DNA of 64,000 bases, taken from NCBI GenBank assembly GCA_963753685.1, contig CAVWDE010000005.1, positions 248,001-312,000 on the forward strand, read 5' to 3'. The translations under genes were made by a program, and so were the position numbers. The notes below the pieces were generated by a model. It worked only from the letters and a program-made list of their open reading frames with translations, did not search any database and had not been told where the DNA came from. This stretch comes from DATAOG01 sp963753685 (GTDB lineage Bacteria; Pseudomonadota; Alphaproteobacteria; Geminicoccales; Geminicoccaceae). Numbering within the stretch: position 1 is the stretch's first letter; the number at the start of each line of letters is the position of its first letter. Shown piece by piece: positions 17,947 to 25,550 of the stretch.

Positions 17947-19278
17947 ATGATTGCCCGCTACTCGCGGCCCCAGATGGCGGCCATCTGGGCGCCGGAAAAC
18001 CGGCTCCGGCTCTGGCTCGAGGTCGAGCTCTGCGCGCTCGAGGCGATGGCCGGGCTGGGCCGGGTGCCACCGGCCGCGGCCGGTGCGGTCCGGGCCGCGG
18101 CCGAGCGCCGGATCGAGACCATCATCGATTCCGCGCGGATCGAGGAGATCGAGCAGACCACCCGCCACGACGTGATCGCGTTTTTGACCCACGTCGAGGA
18201 GGTGGTCGGCCCCGAGGCCCGCTATCTGCACCTGGGCATGACCTCCTCGGACCTGCTCGATACCGCATTTGCCTGCCAGCTGACCCAGGCCGCCGACCGG
18301 CTGCTCGCCGACCTCGATCAGCTGCTCGCGGCGCTGCGCCGCCGGGCCTTCGAGCACAAGGACACGCCCTGCATCGGCCGCTCGCACGGCATGCACGCCG
18401 AGCCCACGACCTTCGGCCTCAAGCTCGCGGGCTTCTATGCCGAGTTCGAGCGCAACCGGAAGCGGCTCGAGACCGCGCGCGCCGAGGTCGCGACCTGCGC
18501 GATCTCGGGCGCGGTCGGCACCTTCGCCAACGTCGATCCCGCGGTCGAGGCCGAGGTCGCGGCCAGGCTCGGCCTCGCGCCCGAGCCGGTCTCGACCCAG
18601 GTGATCCCGCGCGACCGGCACGCCGCCTTCTTCGCCGCGCTCGCGATCACCGCGACCGGCATCGAGCGGCTCGCGACCGAGATCCGGCACCTGCAGCGCA
18701 CCGAGGTCGGCGAAGCTGCCGAGCCGTTCGCGCGCGGCCAGAAGGGCAGCTCGGCGATGCCGCACAAACGCAACCCCTGGATGAGCGAGAACCTGTGCGG
18801 CCTGGCGCGGCTGGTCCGCGGCTATCTGGTGCCGGCGCTCGAGAACGTGGCGCTCTGGCACGAGCGCGACATCGCGCACTCCTCGGTCGAGCGGGTGATC
18901 GCGCCGGACGCGACCATCGCCCTCGACTTCGCGCTGCACCGCCTGACCGGGATCGTCGAGCGCCTCGAGGTCGATGCCGTACGCATGCGGGCGAACCTCG
19001 AGAGCAGCCACGGCCTGATCCACTCCGAGCGCGTCCTTTTGGCCCTGACCGAGGCCGGGCTCGGCCGCCAGGACGCCTATGCGATCGTCCAGCGCCATGC
19101 CATGCGGGCCTGGCGGGAGGGGCTGCCCCTGCTCGATCTGCTGCGGGCCGACCCGGAGGTGACGGGGCGGATCGACGAGGCGGCGCTCGCCGGGCTGTTC
19201 GATCTTGGTCATCACATCCGGCACGTCGATCAGATCTTCGCGCGGGTGTTCGGGCAGGCCGGGGTGCCGGGCCCGTGA
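17947..19278 (+). CDS. purB: Adenylosuccinate lyase
   Basis: 443 aa. Catalyses fumarate release from SAICAR and from adenylosuccinate in purine synthesis. The fumarase/aspartase signature GSSAMPHKRNPWMSEN carries the catalytic serine loop. HLGMTSSDLLDTA and GRSHGMHAEPTTFGLK carry substrate-binding and acid-base histidines. Start MIARYSRPQMAAIWAPENR is standard for alphaproteobacterial PurB. Its stop overlaps the GTG start of the next gene (GTGA), so a secreted protein of unknown function is translationally coupled to a purine enzyme, which is unusual. Confidence 0.96.
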   Translation: MIARYSRPQMAAIWAPENRLRLWLEVELCALEAMAGLGRVPPAAAGAVRAAAERRIETIIDSARIEEIEQTTRHDVIAFLTHVEEVVGPEARYLHLGMTSSDLLDTAFACQLTQAADRLLADLDQLLAALRRRAFEHKDTPCIGRSHGMHAEPTTFGLKLAGFYAEFERNRKRLETARAEVATCAISGAVGTFANVDPAVEAEVAARLGLAPEPVSTQVIPRDRHAAFFAALAITATGIERLATEIRHLQRTEVGEAAEPFARGQKGSSAMPHKRNPWMSENLCGLARLVRGYLVPALENVALWHERDIAHSSVERVIAPDATIALDFALHRLTGIVERLEVDAVRMRANLESSHGLIHSERVLLALTEAGLGRQDAYAIVQRHAMRAWREGLPLLDLLRADPEVTGRIDEAALAGLFDLGHHIRHVDQIFARVFGQAGVPGP

Positions 19279-19937
19279 CGTCGCTTCGTTGCGTCGCGCT
19301 GCTGGTGGTCGTGGCCTGCTCGGCCCTGGCGCCGTTGCCGGCGAAGGCGGCGGTGCTGATCGAGGCCGAGAAGGCGGGGATGGCGCTCCGGCTGGTAGTC
19401 GATCGCAGCCAGGAGCGCGTGTTGATCACCGCGGGCGAGGTCCGGGCCCTGGTCGACCTCGCCGCGGGCCTGATCTACGTCGAGCCCAAAGGTGAGCCGG
19501 CGAGTCGGGTCCATGCCCGGTTCCGGCCAGGCCATGACGAGCCGGCGCCCTACCGGGTCGAGCGTTTCGGGCCGGGGCCGATCCTCGCCGGCAACGCCAG
19601 CACGTACTACGTCCTGTTCGATGAGGATCGGGTCTGTGCCGAAGCGATGCTGAGCGGCTGGATGAGCCCGTTCGTCGATCCGGCGGTGCGTGCGATCGCC
19701 ATCCTCGAGCGGCTGACCCCGCCCGCGGCCGGCGACCCCTGTGCGGCGATCCCCTTCACGACCTATGCCGCCGCCGGCTGGCCGCTGCTCGCCGGCAAGA
19801 TCGACCGGCCGAGCTTCGTCACCACCCGGATCGAGTTCGACTATCGGCCCGCGGCGGACGAACTGGCGCCGCCAACCGGGGCGCGCGATCTGGCGATCGA
19901 GGAGCTGGCGGCGAAGGTCTCTTTGCCGCCGTCCTGA
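19275..19937 (+). CDS. Secreted protein of unknown function, paralogue A
   Basis: 220 aa from a GTG start overlapping the purB stop by 4 nt. Signal peptide with cleavage near AKA-AVLIEAEKAG. The mature protein has about 190 residues with motifs LVDLAAGLIYVEP, YRVERFGPGPILAG, CAEAMLSGWMSPFVDP, IPFTTYAAAGWPLLAGKID and FDYRPAADELAPP. All of these recur in the gene at 20421, so the two are paralogues with two shared cysteines. No known domain is recognised. Its 3' end overlaps a convergent gene by 97 nt. Export to the periplasm is inferred from the signal peptide. Confidence 0.8.
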   Translation: MTSLRCVALLVVVACSALAPLPAKAAVLIEAEKAGMALRLVVDRSQERVLITAGEVRALVDLAAGLIYVEPKGEPASRVHARFRPGHDEPAPYRVERFGPGPILAGNASTYYVLFDEDRVCAEAMLSGWMSPFVDPAVRAIAILERLTPPAAGDPCAAIPFTTYAAAGWPLLAGKIDRPSFVTTRIEFDYRPAADELAPPTGARDLAIEELAAKVSLPPS

Positions 19938-20260
19938 GCCCGGGGCTCCGGTGCACCACCATGGTCGTGGATCACGTGGTCATGGTCGTGCCGGGCTTGG
20001 CCGCCATGGCCGTAGGCGGGACCTCGGAACAGCTTCCCGACCGCGATCAGGATCGGCCAGAACGCGAAGACTTGGAAGAAGGTGACCAGATAGATCCCGA
20101 TGACCGCGATCTCGCCGAACCGATCCGGCAGGGCGGCGGTTGCCCGCCAGCCCAGATAGAGCAGGTAGCAGCCACCACCCCACAGCGACAGGGCGAGCAG
20201 CGTCGTCCGGTCCCTGGCGTGCTGCCGGCGTGGTTCCTCGGCGCAGAGCTCGCGATTCAT
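19841..20260 (-). CDS. Small membrane protein with histidine-rich tail
   Basis: 139 aa. Two predicted membrane helices (about residues 20-39, LLALSLWGGGCYLLYLGW, and 50-77, IAVIGIYLVTFFQVFAFWPI). After them comes a cytoplasmic or periplasmic tail with GHGGQARHDHDHVIHDHGG, which could bind metal ions. The last 30-odd codons overlap the 3' end of the secreted-protein gene on the other strand, so the true C-terminus could be shorter in function. Not recognised as a named family. It sits between two paralogous secreted-protein genes. Confidence 0.6.
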   Translation of the reverse strand: MNRELCAEEPRRQHARDRTTLLALSLWGGGCYLLYLGWRATAALPDRFGEIAVIGIYLVTFFQVFAFWPILIAVGKLFRGPAYGHGGQARHDHDHVIHDHGGAPEPRAQDGGKETFAASSSIARSRAPVGGASSSAAGR

Positions 20261-20420
20261 GGGGTTCGGCCGTGATCCGCGGGGTCGGCGCGAAGAGGCT
20301 AGTCCAGCAAGGTTAAGCCAGTCTGTATCGGTGGCCGCCGCGCCTGCGGGCGGTGCGGTTAAAGGTCGGGCAATCTGTTTGCGCTATGGCTCGGGGCAAC
20401 CCACGCAGGAGGCTTGCCCC

Positions 20421-21074
20421 ATGTCGGTCCGTCGGATGCTGTTCGCCGCCGCCCTTCTGAGCATCCTGCCCCGGCTCTCGGCCGAGGCCGCGATCCTGAT
20501 CGAGGCGCACAAGTATGGCGAGCCGTTCCGCATGGTGATCGACAGCGAGCGGCAACGCGCGCTGATCAGCACGGCGCGGGGCGACAGCCTGGTCGACCTG
20601 CAACAGGGCCAGATCTACGTCCGGGGCCCGGGCGGCGTCGCCCGGCGGGTACCGATCGGGCCGGCGCCGCTCCCCGTAAGCCGCCTCTACCGTGTCGAGC
20701 CGTGGGGTCCGGGGCCGGTGGTCGCCGGCCAGTCGACCGTCTACCACGTGATCACCTACGGCGATCAGATCTGCGCGGAGATGCTGGTCAGCGGCTGGAT
20801 GAAGCCGTTCGTGGCGCCGGTGGCCCAGGCGCTCGACCTGCTCGAGGACCTGAGCGGCACGCCGCGCGGCCATGGCTGCGAACGCATCCCGTTCTCGGTC
20901 TACGCCGCGCAGGGCTGGCCGATCATGGCCGGCAAGATCGATCACCTGACCTTCGAGACCCGGAGCGTGCGCTTCGACTACCAGCCGCCGGCGCGCGAGC
21001 TGGCGCTGCCGGTGCACTACGAGACCACGCGCCCGGACCAGACCGTGCTCCAGGCCTTCGCGCCCAAGCCTTGA
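20421..21074 (+). CDS. Secreted protein of unknown function, paralogue B
   Basis: 217 aa from the ATG at 20421. Signal peptide MSVRRMLFAAALLSILPRLS with cleavage near AEA-AILIEAHKYG. It shares with the gene at 19275 the series LIEA-K-G, SLVDLQQGQIYV, YRVEPWGPGPVVAG, CAEMLVSGWMKPFV, IPFSVYAAQGWPIMAGKID and FDYQPPARELALP. Identity by eye is about 40-45 percent over the mature region, with both cysteines conserved, so this is an old tandem duplication. Function unknown; periplasmic or secreted by its leader. Confidence 0.8.
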   Translation: MSVRRMLFAAALLSILPRLSAEAAILIEAHKYGEPFRMVIDSERQRALISTARGDSLVDLQQGQIYVRGPGGVARRVPIGPAPLPVSRLYRVEPWGPGPVVAGQSTVYHVITYGDQICAEMLVSGWMKPFVAPVAQALDLLEDLSGTPRGHGCERIPFSVYAAQGWPIMAGKIDHLTFETRSVRFDYQPPARELALPVHYETTRPDQTVLQAFAPKP

Positions 21075-21105
21075 GGGGCCGGTCAATTCGGCGGCGACTG
21101 GCGCT

Positions 21106-21474
21106 TCACTCGTCATCCTCGCCTGCGGCCTCCGATAGCCGCTTGGATTCGGCCCCGATAGCCGCGCGCAGGAGCGGCAGATCTTCGCTGATCGCGGACC
21201 AGAGGAGATCACGCTCAATTCGGAAGTACTGATGAGCAAGCCGGTCACGCAACCCCGCGAGGCCATGCCAGTCCACGCCCGGGTGGCGGCTCCTCATCTC
21301 TGCCGGCAGGCTCTTGATAGCTTCGCCCAAGACCAGGAGCGACCAGGCCACGATCGATATCGTGTCGTCGTCGAGCTCAGCATCGGTGGTGGCGCCGACC
21401 GTCCGAACCCGGCGCTCGATGCGTTCCAAGGCGACCATGATGTCGCCGAGGCGGTCTGCCATTGGACGAGCCAT
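21106..21474 (-). CDS. hepT: HepT-like RNase toxin (DUF86)
   Basis: About 122 aa; ATG 21474 chosen, with TTG 21483 possible. All-helical HEPN-fold protein. The catalytic RX4HXY motif is intact in RDRLAHQY, preceded by WHGLAGL, and the N-terminal helix has DIMVALERIERRV. In characterised HepT/MntA pairs the toxin cleaves RNA and the antitoxin transfers AMP groups to the motif tyrosine. The gene follows mntA on the same strand with a gap of about 12 nt, so the two are one module. Confidence 0.9.
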   Translation of the reverse strand: MARPMADRLGDIMVALERIERRVRTVGATTDAELDDDTISIVAWSLLVLGEAIKSLPAEMRSRHPGVDWHGLAGLRDRLAHQYFRIERDLLWSAISEDLPLLRAAIGAESKRLSEAAGEDDE

Positions 21475-21486
21475 GGCGGCCAAATG

Positions 21487-21933
21487 TCAGAAGACCCGCA
21501 CCGCTTCGCGCTCGAACTCGCCGCGCAGCGACGGGCGTAGGGCGGTCCGCGTCCCCAGATCCACGCCGCGCTGCAACCATTGCTCGAGGTCGTGGGCAAT
21601 CGATCCTTGGGTGACGATCGAGAACCGGCTGTCCGGGTCGACTTCGATCGCCAAATCCACGTCGCTGTCGACGCGGGCATCGCCGCGAGCGACCGAGCCG
21701 AACACGAAAAGGTGCTCGACGCCGCGCCGGCGGAGCTCCGGCGCGTGCGCGCGAAGCGTCGCCATGACCTCGGCGAGCTTGGGCGGCTCAGCCTCCTCGC
21801 GCGCCAGCAGCTCCTCGATGGTATCGCCGAGCAGCCGCTGCAGGCTGACGCCACGGCGCGCGGCGACGGCCTTGAGCCGGCTCCGCAGCGCAGTCGGCAG
21901 GCGCACGGAGAGAAAAGCGGTGTTGTCGCTCAT
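21487..21933 (-). CDS. mntA: MntA-type nucleotidyltransferase antitoxin with N-terminal RHH domain
   Basis: 148 aa from ATG 21933. Residues 1-45 (AFLSVRLPTALRSRLKAVAA, then GVSLQRLLGDTIEELLA) read as a ribbon-helix-helix DNA-binding domain. Residues from about 60 form a minimal nucleotidyltransferase with the exact GSX10DXD motif (GSVARGDARVDSDVDL). Most MntA antitoxins lack the RHH part; the fusion would let one protein both AMPylate HepT and repress the operon. The promoter lies directly upstream and the transcript may be leaderless. Confidence 0.85.
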   Translation of the reverse strand: MSDNTAFLSVRLPTALRSRLKAVAARRGVSLQRLLGDTIEELLAREEAEPPKLAEVMATLRAHAPELRRRGVEHLFVFGSVARGDARVDSDVDLAIEVDPDSRFSIVTQGSIAHDLEQWLQRGVDLGTRTALRPSLRGEFEREAVRVF

Positions 21934-21939
21934 GTGCAC

Positions 21940-21968
21940 AAGTTAGCAAGCGCACAGCTGCGCCGCAA
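21940..21968 (-). promoter_or_regulatory. Promoter of mntA-hepT, possibly leaderless
   Basis: On the minus strand TTGCGG (21968-21963), a 17-bp spacer and TAACTT (21945-21940) precede the ATG at 21933 by 6 nt, so transcription would begin at or next to the start codon. The palindrome GTGCAC lies between the -10 box and the ATG and is a candidate site for the RHH domain of MntA. Confidence 0.45.
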
Positions 21969-22042
21969 GCACAACCACTACCAGCAGCCTTGCCGTGGAT
22001 GCCGTCGAGACCCTCTGTAGTAAGGCGCGGCCCTCGCCCACA

Positions 22043-23203
22043 TCACATCAGCCGCTGGCTCTTGAAGCTGGTGTGGCGGTTCTTGCCGACGATCACGTGG
22101 TCGTGGACCGAGATCCCGACCGGGGCGAGCGCCTGGACCACCTGTTTGGTCATTTCGATGTCGGCGCGCGACGGGGTGGGGTCGCCGCTCGGGTGGTTGT
22201 GGACCATGATGATCGCCGAGGCCTGCAGCTCGAGCGCCCGCCTCGTGATCTCGCGCGGATAGAGCGGCGTGTGGTCGACCGTGCCGCGCTGCTGGACCTC
22301 GTCCCGGATCAGGATGTTCTTGCGGTCGAGAAACAGCACCCGGAACTGCTCGATCGGCTCGTGGGTCAGCGCCACCTGCAGGTAATCGATGAGCGCGGTC
22401 CAGGAGCCGATCACCGGCCGCTCGCGGATCTGCTCGCGCAGCACGCGCTGGAGCAGTTCCTGGACCAGCTTGAACAGGATCTCGGTCTCGCGCCGCCGCC
22501 AGAGCCGGACGACCTCCCACTGGCCATCCTTGTCCTGCTCGAAGGCGCGCCAGCGCTGGCCCGCCTCCGACAGCTGATCGGCCGGCGCGTCCCGATCGCG
22601 CTGGCTGTCATCCGAGAGCCGATAGGCGAGATAGCCGTCGATCGCCGGGTCGTCCTTGCGCAGGTCGTGAAACTCGGCGAACTGGGCGGGCTCCGCCTTG
22701 AGCGCCGCGCCGAGGCCGCCGTACCGCGCCAGCAGCTCCTTGGCGAGCGGTTTGGTGTCCTTGACGTCGATGCTGAAGAACAGCAGCAGCTCGAGCAGCT
22801 CGTAGTCGGGCAGGGCCCCGGGACCGGCCTCGAGGAAACGCTCGCGCAGCCGGTTGCGGTGGCCGGCGTTCTGGGCGGTCTTGCGCAGGCGCGCGAACGA
22901 GCGCGCCTCGGGCTCGTAGGGCGTCGGCGCGTCGGCGAGCCCGGGCGACGGTGCCTGACCATTGGCGGGCAAAGCCGCGGCCAGCTCACGTAGCGGCTCG
23001 GGCGACGAGAACGCCCAGCTCTGCCGGTCACGGTCCCAGCTGCCGCCGAAGCGCTTCAGCAGCTCGCGGTTGGCGAAGGTGTTGCCGGAAACGCGGTAGC
23101 GGGTCGCGCCCGCCGGGTCGGCATCCTCGTGGAGGTCGAGCCCCGCGCGGCCCAAGGCGTCGATGAGCGACGTGATGGCGGGATCGGTCCGCAGCCCCTG
23201 CAT
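22043..23203 (-). CDS. radC: RadC/JAB-domain protein with extra N-terminal and central segments
   Basis: 386 aa, against about 225 for ordinary RadC. Residues 1-75 hold a small unit (RYRVSGNTFANRELLKRFGG, SWDRDRQSWAFSS) of the kind found in mobile-element proteins. Residues about 110-160 are the helix-hairpin-helix region (GHRNRLRERFLEAG, LPDYELLELLLFF). The C-terminal JAB/MPN domain has the complete metal motif HNHPSGDPTPSRADIEMT. About 90 residues inserted between these parts (YLAYRLSDDSQRDRDAPADQ and LWRRRETEILFKLVQELLQR) are not typical. RadC-like proteins are often near mobile elements; biochemical role still debated. A 62-bp AT-rich stretch precedes its start. Confidence 0.85.
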   Translation of the reverse strand: MQGLRTDPAITSLIDALGRAGLDLHEDADPAGATRYRVSGNTFANRELLKRFGGSWDRDRQSWAFSSPEPLRELAAALPANGQAPSPGLADAPTPYEPEARSFARLRKTAQNAGHRNRLRERFLEAGPGALPDYELLELLLFFSIDVKDTKPLAKELLARYGGLGAALKAEPAQFAEFHDLRKDDPAIDGYLAYRLSDDSQRDRDAPADQLSEAGQRWRAFEQDKDGQWEVVRLWRRRETEILFKLVQELLQRVLREQIRERPVIGSWTALIDYLQVALTHEPIEQFRVLFLDRKNILIRDEVQQRGTVDHTPLYPREITRRALELQASAIIMVHNHPSGDPTPSRADIEMTKQVVQALAPVGISVHDHVIVGKNRHTSFKSQRLM

Positions 23204-23265
23204 GCCGCGGCGTATAGCAAAACAGTTGCTAAATTTCCATTAATAATCTACTATGAGTAGAAATC

Positions 23266-24102
23266 CTACCAATCAGGATGGTGCAGCCCCGCCGGCGACA
23301 GGGTGAACACCTCGCAGCCATCCTCGGTCACGCCGACGGTGTGTTCGAACTGGGCCGAGAGCTGGCGGTCGCGGGTGATCACCGTCCAGCCGTCCTTCTT
23401 CAGCTTGACCTGCCAGGTGCCGGCGTTGACCATCGGCTCGATGGTGAAGAACGTGCCGGGCTTGAGCACCAGGCCTTCGCCCGGCTTGCCATAGTGGAGC
23501 ACGCTCGGCGCGTCGTGGAACACGCGGCCGATGCCGTGGCCGCAGTAGTCGCGCACGACCGCGCAGCGCTGGCTCTCGGCGTAGCTCTGGATGGCGTGGC
23601 CGACGTCGCCGAGCGTCCCCCCCGCGCGCACCGCCCCGATCCCCCGCCACAGCGCCTCGAAGGTCACCTGGCACAGGCGCCTGGCCTTCAGCCCCGGCGT
23701 GCCGGCGAAGAACATCCGGCTGCTGTCGCCATGCCAGCCGTCCAGGATCACCGTGACGTCGATGTTGAGGATGTCGCCCTCGAGCAGCCGCCGCTCGCCC
23801 GGAATCCCGTGACAGACCTCGTGGTTGATCGAGGTGCAGATCGACTTCGGATAGCCGCGGTAATTGAGCGGCGCCGCGAGCGCGCCATGGTCCCGGATGA
23901 ACGCCTCGCACAAACGATCGAGCTCGCCGGTCGGCACCCCCGGCTGGATCGCGGGCGTGATCATGTCGAGCACCGCGGCCGCGAGCTGCCCGGCCCGGTG
24001 CATGCCGGCGAAGTCGGCCGGCGCGTGCAAGGGCACCTGGACCTCGACCTCCCGGCGCCTGGCGATGTTGACCTGCTCGTGCATCATCCCGCGTACGACC
24101 AT
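23266..24102 (-). CDS. map: Methionine aminopeptidase type I
   Basis: 278 aa. Removes N-terminal methionine from new proteins. All five metal ligands are visible: two aspartates around NIDVTVILDGWHGDSSRMFF, the histidine in DYCGHGIGRVFHDAPSV, and glutamates in FFTIEPMVN and AQFEHTVGVTEDG. Substrate loop NHEVCHGIPGERRLLEGD is standard. The start at 24102 is 3 nt after the sfsA stop, so sfsA-map form an operon, an arrangement common in alphaproteobacteria. Confidence 0.95.
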   Translation of the reverse strand: MVVRGMMHEQVNIARRREVEVQVPLHAPADFAGMHRAGQLAAAVLDMITPAIQPGVPTGELDRLCEAFIRDHGALAAPLNYRGYPKSICTSINHEVCHGIPGERRLLEGDILNIDVTVILDGWHGDSSRMFFAGTPGLKARRLCQVTFEALWRGIGAVRAGGTLGDVGHAIQSYAESQRCAVVRDYCGHGIGRVFHDAPSVLHYGKPGEGLVLKPGTFFTIEPMVNAGTWQVKLKKDGWTVITRDRQLSAQFEHTVGVTEDGCEVFTLSPAGLHHPDW

Positions 24103-24105
24103 GAC

Positions 24106-24804
24106 CTACCCGACGACCGGCAGCGGCCCCGCCAGCCGGATCTCCTCGACCGTGATCCGGCAGGCGAGGCACAAGGTCTCGACCCCCGCAACCCTGGCCG
24201 CACCCGCCGCCTGCGCATAACCCGGGTCGAGATCCGCGGCCAGCCGGAAATCCGCGCAGTCGGTCCGCTGCACCACGTACACCATGACCGCCCGGGCGCC
24301 GTCCGCGACCCGGCGGCCGAGCGCGCCCAGATGCCTCGCCCCGCGCGCGGTCACGGTGTCGGGGAACTCCGCGCCCGCCGTGCGCTTGAGATGTACGTTC
24401 TTGACCTCGACAAAGCAATCCGGCCGCCCGCCGCCGGACAGGAGGAAATCGACCCGGCAGCCCCGATCATAGGCGACCTCGCGCCGGATGCTTTCGTACC
24501 CCGCGAGCTCCGGCACGAGCCCCGCCCGCAGCGCCTCCTCGACCAGCCGGTTGGGATGCATGGTATTGATCCCGACCAGCCCGCCCTCGACCTCGACCAA
24601 TTCCAGCGTCAGCGGCAGCTTCCTCGAGACGCGGGCCGAGCGCGACAGCCAGACCGGCGCCCCCGGCGCATCCAACCCCAGCATCCGCCCGGGATTCGGG
24701 CAATGCACCGTGACCAGGCCGCCGTCTGCGAGCGCGACATCGGCCAGAAACCGCTTGTAGCGCCGCACCAGACGGCCGGGGATCAAAGGCTCGGGCCAGC
24801 GCAT
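24106..24804 (-). CDS. sfsA: SfsA nucleic-acid-binding protein/nuclease family
   Basis: 232 aa. HCPNPGRMLGLDAPG is the family signature of the OB-fold half. The nuclease-like half has DRGCRVDFLLSG and CFVEVKNVHLKR, giving the D...E-V-K arrangement of PD-(D/E)XK enzymes, then HLGALGRRVADGARAVMVYV. First linked to maltose gene control in E. coli, later reported to bind or cut nucleic acids; cellular role unclear. Directly upstream of map. Confidence 0.93.
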   Translation of the reverse strand: MRWPEPLIPGRLVRRYKRFLADVALADGGLVTVHCPNPGRMLGLDAPGAPVWLSRSARVSRKLPLTLELVEVEGGLVGINTMHPNRLVEEALRAGLVPELAGYESIRREVAYDRGCRVDFLLSGGGRPDCFVEVKNVHLKRTAGAEFPDTVTARGARHLGALGRRVADGARAVMVYVVQRTDCADFRLAADLDPGYAQAAGAARVAGVETLCLACRITVEEIRLAGPLPVVG

Positions 24805-25462
24805 CTTTTCCCGGTTTTTCCGAACGGAGGACCGGCGCTTCTGTCGACCATCCGAGGGCGGTCGTCAACCGCCTTCCCGGCCTCCATCGCCTCCATCCGG
24901 AGGCTCAATCGGATCAATCACGCATCACTCGGTGTATAAATCGGCCCTTTTTCCCAGTCTCGCCCTGACCTCGTGAGCCTTGAACTGGTGCCCGCTCGAA
25001 ACCTGTTGCGGCTCAATCGATCCCTTCGCGTAGATTGTATCGTGTCCTAAGCATGTGCAATAATTCCAAGATGTTTGGCGGCACTTCAAAATACAAGCCG
25101 AGGAAATGCGGCCGACATTCGGGCGACGATGGCGCACTTTATCTTGCTCATGCGACACTTCTGTCGCCGAAGTGGCGCATCCTGGTCTTGAGTGAAGACG
25201 ATTCTGTAGCATGTCCCGGAAGTTGTCGGCCGCATCAACCAAAACTAAAGCTCGTTTATAGCAGATGGATTTCGTATTATTCTGCTCGAAACGCCCGGTT
25301 TCCCTCGGGTTTCGGCCACATCGGCGCCGATCGGCACCGCCCGCCACCGCTGCCGATTGATCCCGGATTGATCCAAAGAGCCTGTCGCCTCCATGCGTCA
25401 GAAGTGTCGCATTCCTGCACGGCCGAGGCCGAAAAGGTCCCGACATGTTCCTGACACCGTTC
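24805..25462. other. Stretch without a convincing gene
   Basis: About 660 bases between sfsA and a tandem repeat. Frames exist on both strands but have no start signal, no family match and shifting codon use. Base composition is visibly less GC-rich around 24920-25300 than in neighbouring genes, which suggests relics of acquired DNA. I see no RNA gene in it. Confidence 0.4.
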
Positions 25463-25534
25463 CTGACACCTTTCTCCCCGCTGACACCTTTCTCCCCGCT
25501 GACACCTTTCTCCCCGCTGACACCTTTCTCCCCG
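25463..25534. repeat. Four perfect tandem copies of an 18-bp unit
   Basis: The unit ctgacacctttctccccg occurs four times head to tail with no mismatch, and a partial variant (ctgacaccgttc) precedes it at 25451. Since 18 is a multiple of three, reading the minus strand gives a repeated GEKGVS peptide, but no supported gene spans it. It starts 17 bp beyond the stop of the pentapeptide-repeat pseudogene, on its 3' side. Function unknown. Confidence 0.95.
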
Positions 25535-25550
25535 AAAAGCGAGCAGACCG

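Noticed and set aside
16705..19224. Minus-strand frame of 839 codons opposite purB
   Set aside because: purB on the plus strand is certain; the lower part of this frame is just the cyclase gene read out of frame.
25463..25534. Possible CRISPR array
   Set aside because: The repeats are directly adjacent with no spacers, and no cas genes are near.
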